Assembly: GCF_900496995.4 (NCBI RefSeq)
Contig: NC_044029.1
Location: 3,224,001 to 3,288,000 of the forward strand
Length of the DNA: 64,000 nt
Source of the DNA: Aquila chrysaetos chrysaetos
Lineage: Eukaryota; Chordata; Aves; Accipitriformes; Accipitridae
Direction of reading: 5' to 3'
The notes beneath the pieces are model-generated. The model was not told where the DNA came from, did not search any database, and worked only from the letters and a program-made list of their open reading frames with translations. Numbering within the stretch: the stretch's first letter is position 1; each line of letters starts with the position of its first letter. Position numbers and translations under genes: made by a program. Positions 38,401 to 52,600 of the stretch are shown here, in pieces.

Positions 38401-38800
38401 TCTCCTCATCCTTCAGACTAGGGGCGAAGGGGCAGAGGGAACAGACCAGGCAGCCAAAGAAACAGACTAGATAATTATTGGTTTCCCCATATGACCCTGC
38501 AAACTACCCCACAAAAGAAGTGAAAAATACTTTTCCAGTGTCATTCCTGGACACATAGTGAGGGACCATATTCTCCTTTAAAAGATAAAAGAAACATCCT
38601 TTGTTTCACTCACCTAGTGTTTTCTTAATTCTTCCTTCTGGGAAAAAAAATTGCTACTTTCTCAGATTTTCCAAGATCATCCTCCACCAAGTGTGTTTAT
38701 TCAAAGACTGAAAATCTGCAACCTACCATGAGACATGAACTATAAAATGTTTTAAAATTTACAGTCCTAGTTCAATCAGCCAAAAACTCTGCAGTCTTAA
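35460..38800. other. AT-rich noncoding stretch, no gene recognised
   Basis: This includes a short G+C-rich segment at about 37085-37230 with a plus-strand CTCG|GTAAGCAG donor-like site, and an A25 tract at 38328-38352. No open frame of any size was found over about 3 kb (35540-38970). It is the emptiest part of the window. Confidence 0.6.
38328..38352 (+). repeat. A25 tract with ATTAAA 10 bp upstream
   Basis: ATTAAA (38313-38318) precedes 25 consecutive A. That is the arrangement left at the 3' end of a retroposed mRNA. No retrocopy body or flanking duplication was recognised, so it may be a plain homopolymer. Confidence 0.7.
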
Positions 38801-39065
38801 ATCACAGAATCATAGAGCATCTCAAATTGGAAGGGACCCATAAAGATCGAGTCCAACTCACTGCTCCTTACAGGACTACCTATAACTAAACCATATGACT
38901 AAGAGCATCGTCCAGACCCTCCTTGAACTCTGACAGGCTTGGTGCTCTGACAACTTCCCTGGGGAGCCTGTTCCAGTGATCAACCACCCTCTCAGTGAAG
39001 AACCTTTTCCTAATGTCCAATCTGAACTTTCCCCGACGCATCTTCATTCCATTTTCTCATGTCCA
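38801..39065 (-). mobile_element. CR1 LINE 3' fragment, minus strand
   Basis: Read on the minus strand, this is the 3' part of CR1, the main LINE of birds. It begins at the plus-strand word ATCACAGAATCATAGAGCAT, the complement of the ATTCTATGA-type tail. It continues through AATTGGAAGGGACCCATAAA and CTTCCCTGGGGAGCCTGTTC, characteristic CR1 3' words. It is 5'-truncated, as nearly all CR1 copies are, and has many substitutions, so it is old. Only the last part of ORF2 and the 3'UTR are represented. There is no target duplication, consistent with CR1 insertion. The outer boundary near 39065 is approximate. Confidence 0.92.
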
Positions 39066-42000
39066 AATGAACTCCTGAATTATTTACTCACCAGCTCTAG
39101 AAGTCAGTACTCTTTTTTTCTACCAGCCAGCATCAAAGCCAGAGACTCACACAGCATTAGGAATTCCCTATCTAAGGCATCAGTCATTTCCTGAGATAGA
39201 ACAACTGAAGATCTCCACTGAGATCTTGAAATATGTATTTGGGAAAAAAGGCAGCCTTTTAGACTATCTTTAAGATCACAAAGATGTTTCTCTTGTACAG
39301 TAAGTGGAATCTACTAAGTCACTTGCTTCCTAACAAGAGAAGAAATTACCAAAGTACAGGAGGTGCAGCCTCAAGTGTCAGATTAGTCATTGGGAGTTAG
39401 TTCTGAGCTCCTACAGGACAGATAAATGCTTTATTTGGACCAGTGTTAGAGAATACAGAAGTTCGTCGCTGCTTTGTTTTCAGTGACATCTCAACTTGCT
39501 CAAATATGCAGATATGAAACTGTTTGCTGGAAATCTTCCTTAATGAATGAAAGCATCAGATGCATCTAGAATAGTGCCAGCTCTGAATCAAGGACATCAA
39601 TTGCCTATGCCAGTTCAGTAGAAAATTTGCACACAGATTTTTTTCCCTGCAAATAGATGGAGAAACATAACTGTGCTACACAGAAAATCCTCAAACATGT
39701 TTTATCCATTCGTTGTAAAAAGACTGTTTTCAGATATTGCAAATTTTTGCTATAAGACAACTAACCTGAATTCCATTACTGGAGTACCTAACAACTGCAC
39801 CAGGGCACGAGGACGTCCACTCATCATTGGAAATCAACAACTACTCACCGAGAGATAAATCCTTTTTAAGCCATATCTCTTTGCACGTTACATGGGAGCG
39901 TGCTTATGCATGACTACTTCTGTACATGCATCTACCACAGCTGTGAATGCAACAACCACCGATTTTGGCACATCAGCAAGTATATACACATTAAACCCTT
40001 GCCTTAATAACACTTGAGCATTTTCTAAAAGGGCACCCAGCAATATGATTCATACCTATCATGTTATTTGGTCCTCTGCCCTTTTTCATGGCTGAGAAGA
40101 ATGTTTGAAGGATTAAGATGAAGGGAGCTGGGGTAGTTTTATTTTTGTTGTTTTCTACATATTGCTGTGTATGTACACAGGCAAGGTCAAAAATGTTCCC
40201 ACCAACAAAAGCAGAGATTAAAATGAGATTTATGATGATTCTTAGCTCCTGGGAGAATCCCAGAGTCTTGACATGATCCCCAAGAATGTTCTGTGTCCTA
40301 CAGAGATGATTTTTAACACTACCAAAGAAGCTTACATTGCTGCAAAAGAATGACACTTTCAGGCACATTTTATTCTTGGAGCTTTAGGCAACCTTTAGAT
40401 TGGAAGAATCCATAGGAGGAACTTGCTCAAAATACCTGACTAAAGTAAGGTTAATTTTAATTACATACCATAATAGCAAGAAGTGGCCTCAAGAAGTACA
40501 AGAAGAACAGTATTTAGAGGAAAAGGAAAATCACATTCAGTGCACACACATGGAGACATGGCTAAGTTTACAATAGACATAGATAAAGTATCTGTAGTTT
40601 CTGGTGTCAAGAAAGCTCCTTCTGGAGTCCTCTAAACTTTGCAGACCACATATTGTTCCTTGTTTCTATGCTGCATCCTTTAATTTTATTGATGGAATTT
40701 TCCGGTAATACCTCTGATTTTAAAAAAATATGATCTCTCTGCAGCAGCTCTGAAACAAGAAGAGAAAACAATGAACTGCAATACTCATCTTCTGAGGAAT
40801 GCTGAGAAAGGGATCTCAGATCTGCAGTTTTTCATGATTGATACCAATCTGATTAAACATGATGAGGCACAAAGCTAAGCACCCCAAAACGCCAACACTT
40901 TACTCTTTGTCCTCCCACCCTAGAAAAATGGAATCCATTTTCACCATGTAATTTGTTTTTACTTAGGAAATGTTGAAGGAATGCCAAGTGAGTGTGATTT
41001 TAAATTATGCTCTTCCTTTATACTGGAGCCTGAAGAAAATAATTTAAGAAAATATCTGAAGAAAAACATTTTACATATGTTAATACAATAACAAGCATAT
41101 ATTCTTCAGAAGGGGAAGACCTGTACAACATTTGCATTTCAAAGACTGTCATTCAAGAAAACTCTGATTATGTGCAAAGCTCTACTAGTTTTATGCAAGT
41201 ACAAGTTAGCTTTTTATTAAGATGAATCATAAGTATTTTCAAGAGTTATTTTGTTAAATCCCTTATTAAATTCAGGAGAGGCTTTGTGAAAATCTAAGGT
41301 AATCAATACTGAACCTTAGCCCATAAAGCTGTGAATTAAGATCCAAACTTGATCATTTTAGAATGCAATAGATCTTCTAAAATAATACTTAGCATTTATT
41401 ACCTACACTAATTAAGCTTCCACATGCCTGTGAGGCAGGCAAGTAAAACCTCATATCACAGACAAGAACACTGAGAGTAGACAGAAAGGTTATGTACATT
41501 GTCACTGATTAGAAAGAAAAAATCTCTGACCCATAGTTGGAATTCTTGGCGCAAATTGTCAGCACACATCCACACCGCCAAGTTCCTCCTTCAACAACTT
41601 ACATAGTTTGCATTAAACACGGAACAAGGGAAAGTTAGACCAATACAGAATTGTGAACATATTCTCAAGCCAAAAAACACTCCAGATAAATAACAATAGG
41701 AGAAGTGGTCAACAGCATGCCCTGGCTTACTTCCACTTCCCCAGAGTTCAAGGAAATACAAAGGTGGAAGGGAAATGGTGAGACATAGATAAGTCGATAC
41801 TTATAAAAATGCTGAATCCTGTCTGGATCTATCCAAGGACTTGAGGACAATTTTCTTATTAGAGTTCTGTGATTACCTGCAGGTCAGGCACAGTAGAGAA
41901 GTGCCCACAGAGGCGATGCTGGATTCTACTAAGCAGAAAAACAGCCCTTAGGGAACTAGTTTGCTCTTTTCTGAAGCAAAGCGGAAAGCACTTGGTGTTC

Positions 42001-45000
42001 TCTTGGATAGAAAGAGCGATCTATTTGTGGTGTTTGCTCCCATCTGAAAGAGTGACTTGATTACTAAGTCTTTCCAAACTCAGCTGTATCAAGAGCTGCT
42101 CCTGTTGTTAACTTCATCTGGATGTACCCTGTCTAGCGCACACACTGCTGCAGAAGTGACGAGCAGGTGAACGTGCCACTCTCAATGACAGATGGCCTCT
42201 GAGCTGAAGGATCTGCAATACACTCCATTGTGGCAATTTATGTAACACACCCACAGTGGTGCTGTGCTGGAAAGAAAAGATTTAAATGTTAGCATGACAA
42301 CTCTGTTCAAGTTCTTTTATACATAACTAGATCTCCACTTGCATGCAAAGCTAAACATAGTAAGATTAGCTAAATTCTCCAGCATGTTTTGGAGGCATCG
42401 TTGTGGAGAAGAATGGCAACAACTGGTGTTTAAGAAAACATGAACAATCATCTCTGACTCTACCTTCAGCCACCCCCATCTCCCATCACCCAAAGCAGTC
42501 TTATACTCAGCCTGGCAAAACAGGACTACTAGAATTGGAAACAAACAAACAAAAAACCAAACCACAAGGTATCTCAGGTCTTACATGTCTAAGTTGCACA
42601 GTGTGTTTCCAAGTACCTCAAAACAGTGTCTTGAATGTTGAGGTCACATTACCTGAGAAGTGCAGAGACCAGCCAAAGTCTTGGGGTCTTCTTAACATGA
42701 GAGAGACTTAACCTGCAAAGAATCTATAAGACATTCTGTTGGTCTTCTCAGCTAAAGCGGTATTTCTTTCAATTTATTCACACATACTTAGGATTTAGAA
42801 TCAAGGTGTAGTCTGGGTTTTTTTCTAAAGAAAATTAGATCTTTTAATAATCTACACTTTCCTCTGCTAAAGATATGGAAAGACTCATTTATTATGCCTT
42901 CTTCATTGAGTTGCTGCCACATTTATTAAATATGTCAGGCGAAGTAAAGAGATGAAGTGGAGAAGTTTTGCATGGGCTAATAAAGCTCAAAGTGGGAACA
43001 CAGGCATTTCCATACTGATTTTTATTAAACCAAATCACAGAAAGCAAGCATCATGCTAAAATTTACTTGCCACCTCCTTAGGGCTGCTGTCACTGTGTCT
43101 CTTGCCTCCCTCTTACATTTGTCAGGAGAGCAAAATAACCACAGATGAGATTGTATAAAGGCCATACTGAACCAAGAGAACTTGAAATTTTACAATTCTA
43201 GCATGCTAAAAGGCAAATTAACATAATTTAAGACCAAGATAATTTTACTTTTCTTATATACTTTTTTTTTTTTTTTAAATGACACCTGCTCCATTTCCTC
43301 ATTTGGTGGAAGGACTATCAAAGAAGGCAGTAGGGTACTGAAAACATAATCAAAGCCTTGAGGGAATTTGAAGTAACTGGCCTGCCTAGGCAACGTTCAC
43401 AGTGTTTGCAAAATAAACACTGAGTAGTTTGTTGATATCAAGAGGTAGAGGGTTCTTCCCTAGCTACACAGAGGATGCCCCCTTATTTTGGGCAGAGTTA
43501 ATGCAGAGTAACAGGGAGCAACACTGACCACTGGAAGAAGTGAAGGAATAGCATGACCCAGAGACCAGTCCCTGTCTGGGTCATACTAAGACAGTATTCC
43601 CTTGATACAAGGAAGAGTTCTTTTGGCCTACACTCTGCGATATTTCAAGGCTGGGATTTGAAACGTGGTTCATGGGTAGCCTGAATCCGATAGAACCTGA
43701 CTCTCAAACTGTTGCTCATGCCTCTAAACCAGTAACAATTCAAAATCTTCTCTCAACATTTGAAGAAAGCCTAAATGAGATTACTGCACTTCTATCCTAT
43801 ACTTATATATTCTGAAGAAGATTAATGCCTCAGCTTTATATTACATTTGCATTCTATATACTCATTCCATGGAAATAATGCGTTAAAGAGTTAGCATATA
43901 ATTTGGGTGCATATCAGCAAAGCGTGCATCCTACTCTCAACATTGGCTTCCCACATTAACATTGTTGCTAGACACTGAAAAGATTAACTGCGTAAGTGAA
44001 ATATACTCATTAGCCTTAAAATGATCATAACAGATCTACACCGTATCTTCAAATTGCTTTTCAAAGCCTGGTTTCTATTTTTATAATCAATTTCCTAACT
44101 AAACTACATTCGTCATTATGAAAACAAATCATGTAAGTCATACACACATTTTTGTCTCCTTGTGACAGACATTGATTGAGAAAGGAACAACTAGTTTCAA
44201 CCTCCAGTAAACAGCTGGTATCCTTAGATAAGAAAATCTCTGCACACGGCCAAGCTTCCAATATTGTGAAAAAAATGATGCAGTAGAAAGAAAAAGACAA
44301 CAGAAGCCCCAAGTGCTTACATGAGACAACATAATTTATAACCAATATTCATAACATAACGTAATTATCACATTCCTTTTTGTATTCTGTCACTAAAGTG
44401 CAACCACAGCTTCCTTTGGCACCATTGGATTTGTTCCTGTGAAAATAAAACGCATCGCAACAGGAAATATCTGACTTTTGGTATGAGAAGATCAGAGGAG
44501 AACAGTTGAAGGATAAACTTATGCAATAATTAAGCTTTGATATATGACAGTTCAGCCTTCATGACTCATTCATAAGATCTGCGTGTTCTGAAAAGTCAGA
44601 GCCAGGCTCAATCCCACTACCATTTTAGCAAGTATCTCAGGGTAGAACCGGAGTGTCTGATTGTCATTTTAGCATAAATACTGTAAGAGCAATTCAAATA
44701 TGTTTCTCTGCTTAGAAATCTTATCACTGTATTTAATAATTTTAAAGACATGCCTTTTATAAAACAATGACTCAGATATCAAATTGGGCAAATACATTAA
44801 ACAAGGGCAAATGAAGACCAGAACTCACATAGAGATAATTATTGTTCAAAGTCGCATTCTGGCTGATTCATAGGGTTGGCATATAAAAGGCCAAGCAAGC
44901 AGCTTGCAGTGACCATACACACATTTCTTTCAAAAGAAATTCATGAGAAAAATATCACATAGTGATGAAAGGGTAGAAAGTAGGGGATTTCTTTGTGACT

Positions 45001-45484
45001 AGAAACCCTTTCCCCTTTCTGTAAGGAAAAGAGAGAGAGATGCAGGAGATGTTAAATGCCCTCCTTTAAAAAAAAGTACTTTCCATATCTTTTGCCAAAG
45101 TAAAAGGAAAACTGAAGAACGTTCCACATACACTTAATCTAGACTAGGCCATCACAATCCTTCTTAAATAAGGGACAGAGTACTATAATCTCCTTATTGG
45201 CTCCCCCCTTGCTCCAGGACGGCAGTTAAAAAGAAATCACCAAAGAAGCTGTTGTCCCTTCTATGCAGTGCACCATACTCTTGGCAGGCTAGGCAGGAAC
45301 AAAAAAAGCATGCATGGTCCTCCTTCAATTAAGCACTCAGGGCAGACAAAGTGGCCTTCAGCTTCCATAATTAAAGAAGAAAAAGGCAATTGGCTTTCAG
45401 GCCATAAACTCTTGCTGAAAGAGCAGCTAAGATATGAAAGAAGCAGGAAGAACTAAAGATCCAGATTACAAAGCTTCTAAGTAG

Positions 45485-45520
45485 AAAAAAAAAAAAAAAA
45501 AAAGAAGAAGAAAAAAGAGA
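45485..45520. repeat. A19 with (GAA)n
   Basis: Nineteen A residues are followed by GAAGAAGAAAAAAGAG. It is a purine-only tract of about 40 bases. Confidence 0.85.
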
Positions 45521-47557
45521 AACAAAGAAAAATCATGCATATAGATAACTACTAAGAAGGGCATTTTAAAACTCTTCTTTTGTTTTTTCTTTAACTCCTT
45601 GCTCCTTTCCATTAAATGCAATTTATTTTTTTAGTAAGCATAATCACTTTTCAGAGATTGTAGATTATTTCCTGTTTTAAAGCAAAAATTTAAGCTATTG
45701 AGCTAAACACATCAACAATAATAAATCACACCTCCAGTATTTTCAGTCAACGGCACTCAGCCATCATTCCAAACATGGTTTTGGTTATACTGTCTCTCGT
45801 GTCATTCTGGAGGTGCTTCTTTATTGGTATATATTGAAGCAAGATAGATGCCGGTTCAGAACAGCTGGTTGCAAGACATGTTTTCCATACTCTTCAGTAA
45901 AAGATGATTAGAGTCAGGGCCTGCTTGTGGGATAGGAACAGGGATCTAGGACTTTATGAGTTTGACTGTTGATGAATGTCTTACCACTAGAACTGGCCAG
46001 GAACACCCACGCACATAAGGCAGCAGGAGGCAAAAGTAGGTTACTACTACTTCTATTACTAAAGAAAAAAAAAATGAAGCCACAATCTCCTTTTCTTTGG
46101 GTTACTTATGAAATAAGGTGTTGATTTCACATACTGTAAACCTTAAAAAGACCAGGTGTTGTACTGACTGGGTGAAAAAATGACGAGAATTCTCTAAACA
46201 TTTTTTTAAGGGGCCATGAGGAGATGGAAAGAAGGAGAAACAGATTAAAGTCATATGGAGTCATAATTGTTCTTCACCTATGCATTAAGCAGAGATCTTT
46301 AAACAGAAGCTGCCTTTACAGACTCCCTACGATGATACACCAGTAGACTCATTTGGTCCAACCCCTCATCTGGAAAGCACCTAAAGCTCACTGCTGCTGT
46401 TGTCCTGCACAAAGATTCAAAGGATGATATCAGACCAAAAAGCCAGCACAAAGAAACTTATCCTTCATCTCCTATGCCTGATCAAACCAGAAGCATCTGC
46501 TCACGCTGTCTGCCAGTCTGTTCTGCAGACCTAGTAAAAATGTACAGCTGAAGAGACAGACTTAATTTCAAATGCATTAAATCATAGCCAGACTGCTATT
46601 TGGCATAATGAGAAAGAGCTTGCCCACTCCTTTTCTGTTTACGTATAAAAATGCATTTGTATTGCCTGTCATTATTTGGACTGACTGACCTTGAGGGTTT
46701 GCTTTTTTTGTTTTGCTTCTGTTCCTTTTTAATGTGCATGCTGGCTGAAAAAATACTGCACACTGTGATGCAGGGGAAGACTTGGATAGGATGAGTTCTC
46801 TGGTTTGTTAAAATAGCACATCATGGTTGCGTTGTCCATAATGGGCTGAACTGCTGTTTTACCCTGCTCCTTTCCAGCATATGTAAAAAGAACTGATAAA
46901 TTGCTTTCAGCAAGTGACATTTCTATGTCATTCCCGTAAGCATTTTAACACATGCTCCCCACAGTATTCCAGTCCTTGGAAGTATTGCATGACTGCTGTG
47001 GCACTGCAGCTGGAAGGCTGAGCAAAGCTTCTTCCAGAACATTAGCTTTCTGAGGAAGAGGAGCACATCACCTGTGAAGGCCACCTTCTGTCTGGTATCT
47101 AACATCAGCCAATGCTACAGAAGTCCTTTGCCTGAGGTGAACACAACATATGCACAACACTGCTGAAACCAAAATGATAATAAATGCTTACAAGGACATT
47201 GGCCTCTGCATTCCTTAATGTTTAATGAACTTTATGAATGGCCGTGGTTCCAGAAACCTGTTGAGTAGGAGAAAAGTTGCACCTCGTGAATTAAGAAGGC
47301 CCCCACAGAGAAGATCATGTGTGTGTGCACACACAGGCCGTAACCAGGACTATATACATATATCTATATTATACAAAGATATACACACATACACCCCTAG
47401 CGTTACAGCTCCTCAGAGTACTCACAGCCAACGAAACAGTCACGTAGCATCAATTTGGGATGACTTGTCTATGTTTTCACTGAGACCTCCTCTTCTCAAA
47501 TGGAAAAACACTTCAAGAATTCTAAAGCACGCCAGCCAAAGCAAAGGAAGGAAAGTA

Positions 47558-47604
47558 GCAGCTAAAGTGTTTACCATGAAAAGTTGCAGCTAAAGTGTTT
47601 ACCA
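47558..47604 (+). repeat. 28-bp tandem duplication
   Basis: GCAGCTAAAGTGTTTACCA occurs exactly at 47558-47576 and 47586-47604, a period of 28. The identity suggests a recent small tandem duplication. Confidence 0.85.
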
Positions 47605-48999
47605 CAAAACCAAGATGGTTACCAGTAACTCGGTGTATGAGAAAAATGGAAATGAGCACCAGTTGCCAAAGACGTGCAAGCTGATGTAGGGTGAAAAAGA
47701 AAGATTAATGCAAGGGCATGTCAACACAAGGGGCTGTAACCTTCTGTCTGGAGTACCGAGGCTTCTTATTTCCCCTTACCCCACACCTGTGCGGTGGCAG
47801 ATCGGGCAAGGCTGACTCTGAAAAGAATTTCTAAATTATATTGTATTACCTGCAGAATCTGTTGGATAGAAAGTAGTCTGATTTGAGTTTATAATCCCTG
47901 GAGACATGCATTTAAATTCAAGCCAAAGGTTATTCCCTCGGCTTTAAACTTTTCCATTGCTACACCTGAAAGAAGAAAGTTTTGACAACTGAAATTTAGA
48001 TCTTTGAGAAAAGAATAAAAAGACAGTGAATAAATGTCTCTGAATATAACACCACAGGGGTCCTCCTCACAGACTGAAAGATACCCAAATAACAGTTCCA
48101 GACCTGTCCTTTTCTAGTATTCTGTCTGTTTTCCTGCTGAAAAAGGTATCCTCTTTAAAAAGGGAAATTCACCATTTTTAACTCAGTTTTAGGAAATAAA
48201 ATGGTTCACCTTAATAATATTGAGAAGAACCAAAAGTAACCATCTCACCTGATGAACTTGAGGGACAAAAAGGGTCCTGAGGGCACATTTTTTAACTGCT
48301 TGACCTTCAATTAGCCAATCTTCTTTGATCCTCTGGAATTACTTTGTTGAAATATATCCTCTTCCATGAGCAATATTAATAATGTTACATCACAGTCTAT
48401 TTGCTATTCTTTTGCCAATGGAAACAATGGAGAAAACCACTTCTCTCTCCTTTCTTTCCTGCATTAACAAAAATCAAAAAACACAGGTGTCCTCCTCATC
48501 AATTAGCTACTGTTTGCCTTCACATCCATGAGGGAAGGAAGTAAGGTCTCTCGATTATTCACTCTTATGTTAAACAACACAGCTTCCCACCTCCTACAGA
48601 AAACAGATGACAAAAGAAAGGTGAAATATTTAGGCTGTTTATTGCAGTTCATGAAGCTTAAGACAGGAAGGGAAAATTTACTATTTCAAGGAGCAGCAGA
48701 AGTGTCAAATACTGGATGGGAGGTTTTCTTCTGAAATCCAAGCAGAAGTTTTAGAGTTACGATATGTCTATTACAAGACTTGAGAATCTTAAGGCATTCT
48801 CAGAAATTGTTTTTTCTCCAGCTCAGTTTTTCTTTCACCTCTCGTTTCCAGTATCCCACACAAAGCATCACCTCCTCCCTTTCCCCTGACAGCATCAGTC
48901 GCCAAGATCAGAATTGCCATCAGATCTGCAATGCTCAAATCCACGCTTGCTCTGCTGCTGATAGGAAGTCTCACTGTATGGGTTTCAAAAGGTGGCTGA

Positions 49000-49615
49000 T
49001 CGAGTCAAACGCTCTTTGGGACAATTCCCCACTTGTGCCAATTCCATGTGCCCTGGTCCCATCCTCACACCGTTTCTCAGCAGGGAAGGCAGAGACCGCC
49101 GTCAAACTCTGTTTACATAGCTACACGCTCTCTGTAGAGACAGGTTACATCAGAGCCTTAAGCGAGGTACGGAGGCACCCCGCAGCCTTTCCCCGCCGCC
49201 GTCCTGGGCTTTAGCTGCCCGTGCTCAAGGTTAGCTCCAATAACGGTGCCGCTGGGCCACCTTGGATCGCCTGCTGGGAAAAGAGCTGCAAGAAACCTGC
49301 CTCTGCCCCCCAGCTCAGGGGCTGTATGTAAGCTCCAGCCCCCGGCCCTTTGCTGTGCTATGCTGTAGGTACACCTGCGCCTTGCTGATCCTCACCCGCC
49401 GGTCCCGGCTGGACCTCATCTCCACCAACCCGGGTCTTGCAAAGAGGTTGGTGGCCCGGGTGAGGGATGTTCACCGTGAGGAGAAGGAGACCCAGCAGCA
49501 GAGGGCAGCACACTCAATGCTGAGGACACCTCTGCGGTCCTCACAAGTGCAGAAAAATCCAGAGAAGCACTTGAAAAAGCCCTGCTACATGATCTCACTG
49601 GCTAGCTTGCACTAG
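49000..49615. other. G+C-rich patch, no gene recognised
   Basis: CpG and G+C rise between about 49090 and 49480. Plus-strand frames of 144 and 117 codons cross it, without recognisable motifs. A perfect 9-bp inverted repeat lies at 49422-49430/49446-49454. A TGCTATGCTGTAG|GTACACC acceptor-like site and a GGCCCGG|GTGAGGG donor-like site lie 85-90 bases apart inside it, compatible with a small exon but not compelling. It may be a GC-biased patch. Confidence 0.3.
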
Positions 49616-49619
49616 CCAG

Positions 49620-52600
49620 CGCAGCTCACGAGCAGAAATACGCAGAGTACAGTTGAACGATGTGACAGTTTTAATTTATGAACTTCAGCTCTATAATTTC
49701 TATTAAGTGTGTTGCAAATAATAACCGTGGGTGATAAAAGACAACTGTTGCATAGGGGCATAAAGATAGGTGAGCTGTGTGTGATGGAAGGGAGGAGGCT
49801 GAGATGCAGACCTGAGTGACGCACAGGATATCGAATGACTGAACTGCTCATTTCCTTGCTTTTTGTGTTTTGCGTTGGAGGGATACACAGTCTAGCACAT
49901 TTCACTCACACTCGGTGACATTTTCGGATGCGCTGTTTTATAGGTACATTTCAAAACGTATAAACGGTTAAAATTAAGGTTACATCGATATCATCGATAA
50001 TCAAGACTCGGGAAATGAAAACCTACTTCCATTAATTGAACTTAGCCAAGGTGTACATCCCATCCTTTAATCATTGCTATTAGTACTGTTTAGCTATTGA
50101 CAGTGTACAGAAGGCAATGTATACCTTGCAAGAAAGAGAATTTCTTCGATGCAGAGCAAAACAAATGGTAATATAATAAGCATCAGAAATCTACAAAAAA
50201 ACATTAAAAAAAAAAACAACTATTTGTGTAAAGCAGCTGAGCTAGTATCACCATGAGAACATTCACTTTTTCATTTCCTGACTTCAGAGTGTAAAAAAAA
50301 ATTACTTTTATTAGAAAAACTAATCCAAAAGTTATGAGCTCTCCCAGTTTTATTTGTTTCTCTTCCATGATGCAGACAAGCATCACCACAGATGAGACTG
50401 CTAACCTCCAACTTCTGGCTCAAACAACATATAAACCCAGATATTTCCCCAGTTTTTCTAAATAATTAAGATGAGATGATTGCAACCAGAGAGAAAACAC
50501 CTGCCTCGTCACACCTCTGTAAAATGAGATAGTCAAATGTTGCGTTCTTTCCAAAAGAATTTGACAGAGAAAGGGAGGAGACTTCTGTTCTTGCTTTAGT
50601 TTCAGCTTCTACTGTATTACTAAAAGAAATAAATAAGTGATATAAAAACAAGGTATACTATCAATTTTCAAAGTTCCACCAGAATTTTGCTCATTCATTC
50701 CAAGAAATCGTCTATGAATTACTACAGTACAGTTAACCTGGGGCAGTGCAATGACTTGGTAATAGGCAGCAGTGAAAGCCAGCCTACCTACCTATTTATA
50801 TCACACTTACCATAATGGCATACATTTTCCTTGGAACTATAACTTACTGTGAGTGATTCCTGCTTCATATACCACATGACAAGGAAGCATTAGAGGTTAC
50901 ATTTAATTTTTATGGGTTTTTTAACCCAGTTTCCTAGCTAAACAGGTTTATGCAGTCAATACTATCTGCTCTGTCAGCCTGCTTACCACTCTCATTAATC
51001 ACTCTGAACTGTTAGTTTTGCTGAAATTTAACTTGGGGGTGGAGAGGTTAAACACACTCTTCCCATAGGTATTGTCAAAAGAGATTTCTGGTGAAAGGGA
51101 GAGACCTCCAACACACATGCCTAAAGAGGGACAGGCTGTGGCACGAACGTATGCGCATGAGATGCCACCACGGGAAAGAGCTCAGGCACAAAACCTGTGA
51201 AAAGTTCCAATCAGTGTTCGTATCTTTCCAAGGGTCCAAAGTAAAATTAACCACAAGATCAAACCAGTAGAAGAGATTTCATTAGTACCAGTGCTCAAGG
51301 AACTAATTGCTGTTATTATTTTTACAGGGTGTATGAAGAAGAGAAATGGGCTTCTTACATAAGAAATACTGTGTTTATCATGTGGTAAAAAAGGGAAGTA
51401 AATGGTAACATGGTGGTATTGTAAACACCTTTGTATTTCTTTTGTATGTGCCGAAAGGAAATAAATTCTGTCATACTGTTGACTTTGTAACGGTTTTTCA
51501 TTAAACAGCAAGAAAGGATATTGCCAGCCTATTCTCTCTTTCTTTCCAATTCCTGTTTGCCGAAAAAAGCAGAATGAAAAAAGCAAAGGCACCATTCATA
51601 TGTATACAACTTAATCATAGCCTTCTATGCATCGAATGGGGACTGCTGCTTGCATTAGTATAGATGACTAAGGGGAAACCATAGCTAAATGAAAATAAAG
51701 TAAGAAAGCTGTCGCAAAATATACAGCTAAAACTAATTTAAAAGCATAAGAATCCCATGTTCTACATAAAAGGAGAAATATTTTTAGTTTTTGTTATTTT
51801 AGTCCCTTAACTTTCTTAACAATTGTGTTAATTGTTAAAAGGAATGCTGTTGCCCCAGCACCCATGTGGTAGCATGTGGATCACACAGATTTTTAAGGTT
51901 ATCACAGAGGCCATGAAACATTCAGGGAAGTTACCAACTCTGCACCTAAGTTTTGTGGACATTGAAAGATGGCAAATTCCAAGGAAGATTTTGGTGATCC
52001 ATTCTAATACAAAGCTTCTCACATACTTTTTTTTCCCCACCAACATGGGAAAAAATCCCTCCAAAGCAAAAAAAAAAAAAAAAAAAAATTATATATAGGA
52101 ATATCCCCATGATTTATAGCATCTTCACTTACATGCACTTGGAGGGTGGGATTTTTCAAGCTTAAGTTATAACTGCACTTCTACTATATATCAAGAAATC
52201 TCACAGGAAGCAAATCAAACTTCCAAATGAAGAAAAATATTGCCTGTCAACAAAAACAGACTTGACAGAATTTATAGACGCACAAAACTTTGTAGAAAAC
52301 AGAGGATAGACCTAAAGTAGAAAACAACCTTTTAAAAAAATTATTGTTAATTCCATTTGGTTAAATAGTTTTAAGTGGTTCTGTGAAATACTGTTCTCCT
52401 CTCTTTAGCGACTAGTATTATTTCTATTTTAAATCATTGAAAGAAATCTGCTTAACATACGATCGCAACCGAATATAAACACAGCACTCTTTTGTCCTCA
52501 GATAGCAAGAAAATAAATGGAGCAGGCAGGCTGCAGAGCAGACACTACGCTTCCTTCGAGCTTATTAAACTTCTACGGTGAAGAACAGCCCTAAAGCACA

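Larger units (their letters stand above)
39070..48990. other. AT-rich noncoding stretch, no gene recognised
   Basis: Nearly 10 kb without a recognised interspersed repeat. Visible items are a T run near 43261-43277, an A19 plus (GAA)n tract at 45485-45520 and a 28-bp duplication at 47558-47604. The longest open frame (minus 39991-40368, 125 codons) is within chance length at this composition and has no recognised feature. Confidence 0.55.

Noticed and set aside
38976-39194. 72-codon plus-strand frame
   Set aside because: Its first part is antisense to the CR1 fragment; it is a shadow of the repeat.
39991-40368. 125-codon minus-strand frame
   Set aside because: This length is expected by chance in 64 kb of six-frame AT-rich DNA. 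The peptide is low in charge clusters and has no recognised motif.
5905-50825. Several minus-strand GGTAAGT words (near 5905, 33418, 34873, 50815) as a multi-exon gene
   Set aside because: About four such 7-mers per strand are expected by chance in 64 kb. Most have no coding or acceptor context, so they were not strung into a gene model.
51182-51595. 137-codon minus-strand frame rich in Phe, Leu and Ile
   Set aside because: The composition mirrors AT-rich noncoding DNA and the length is within chance expectation.
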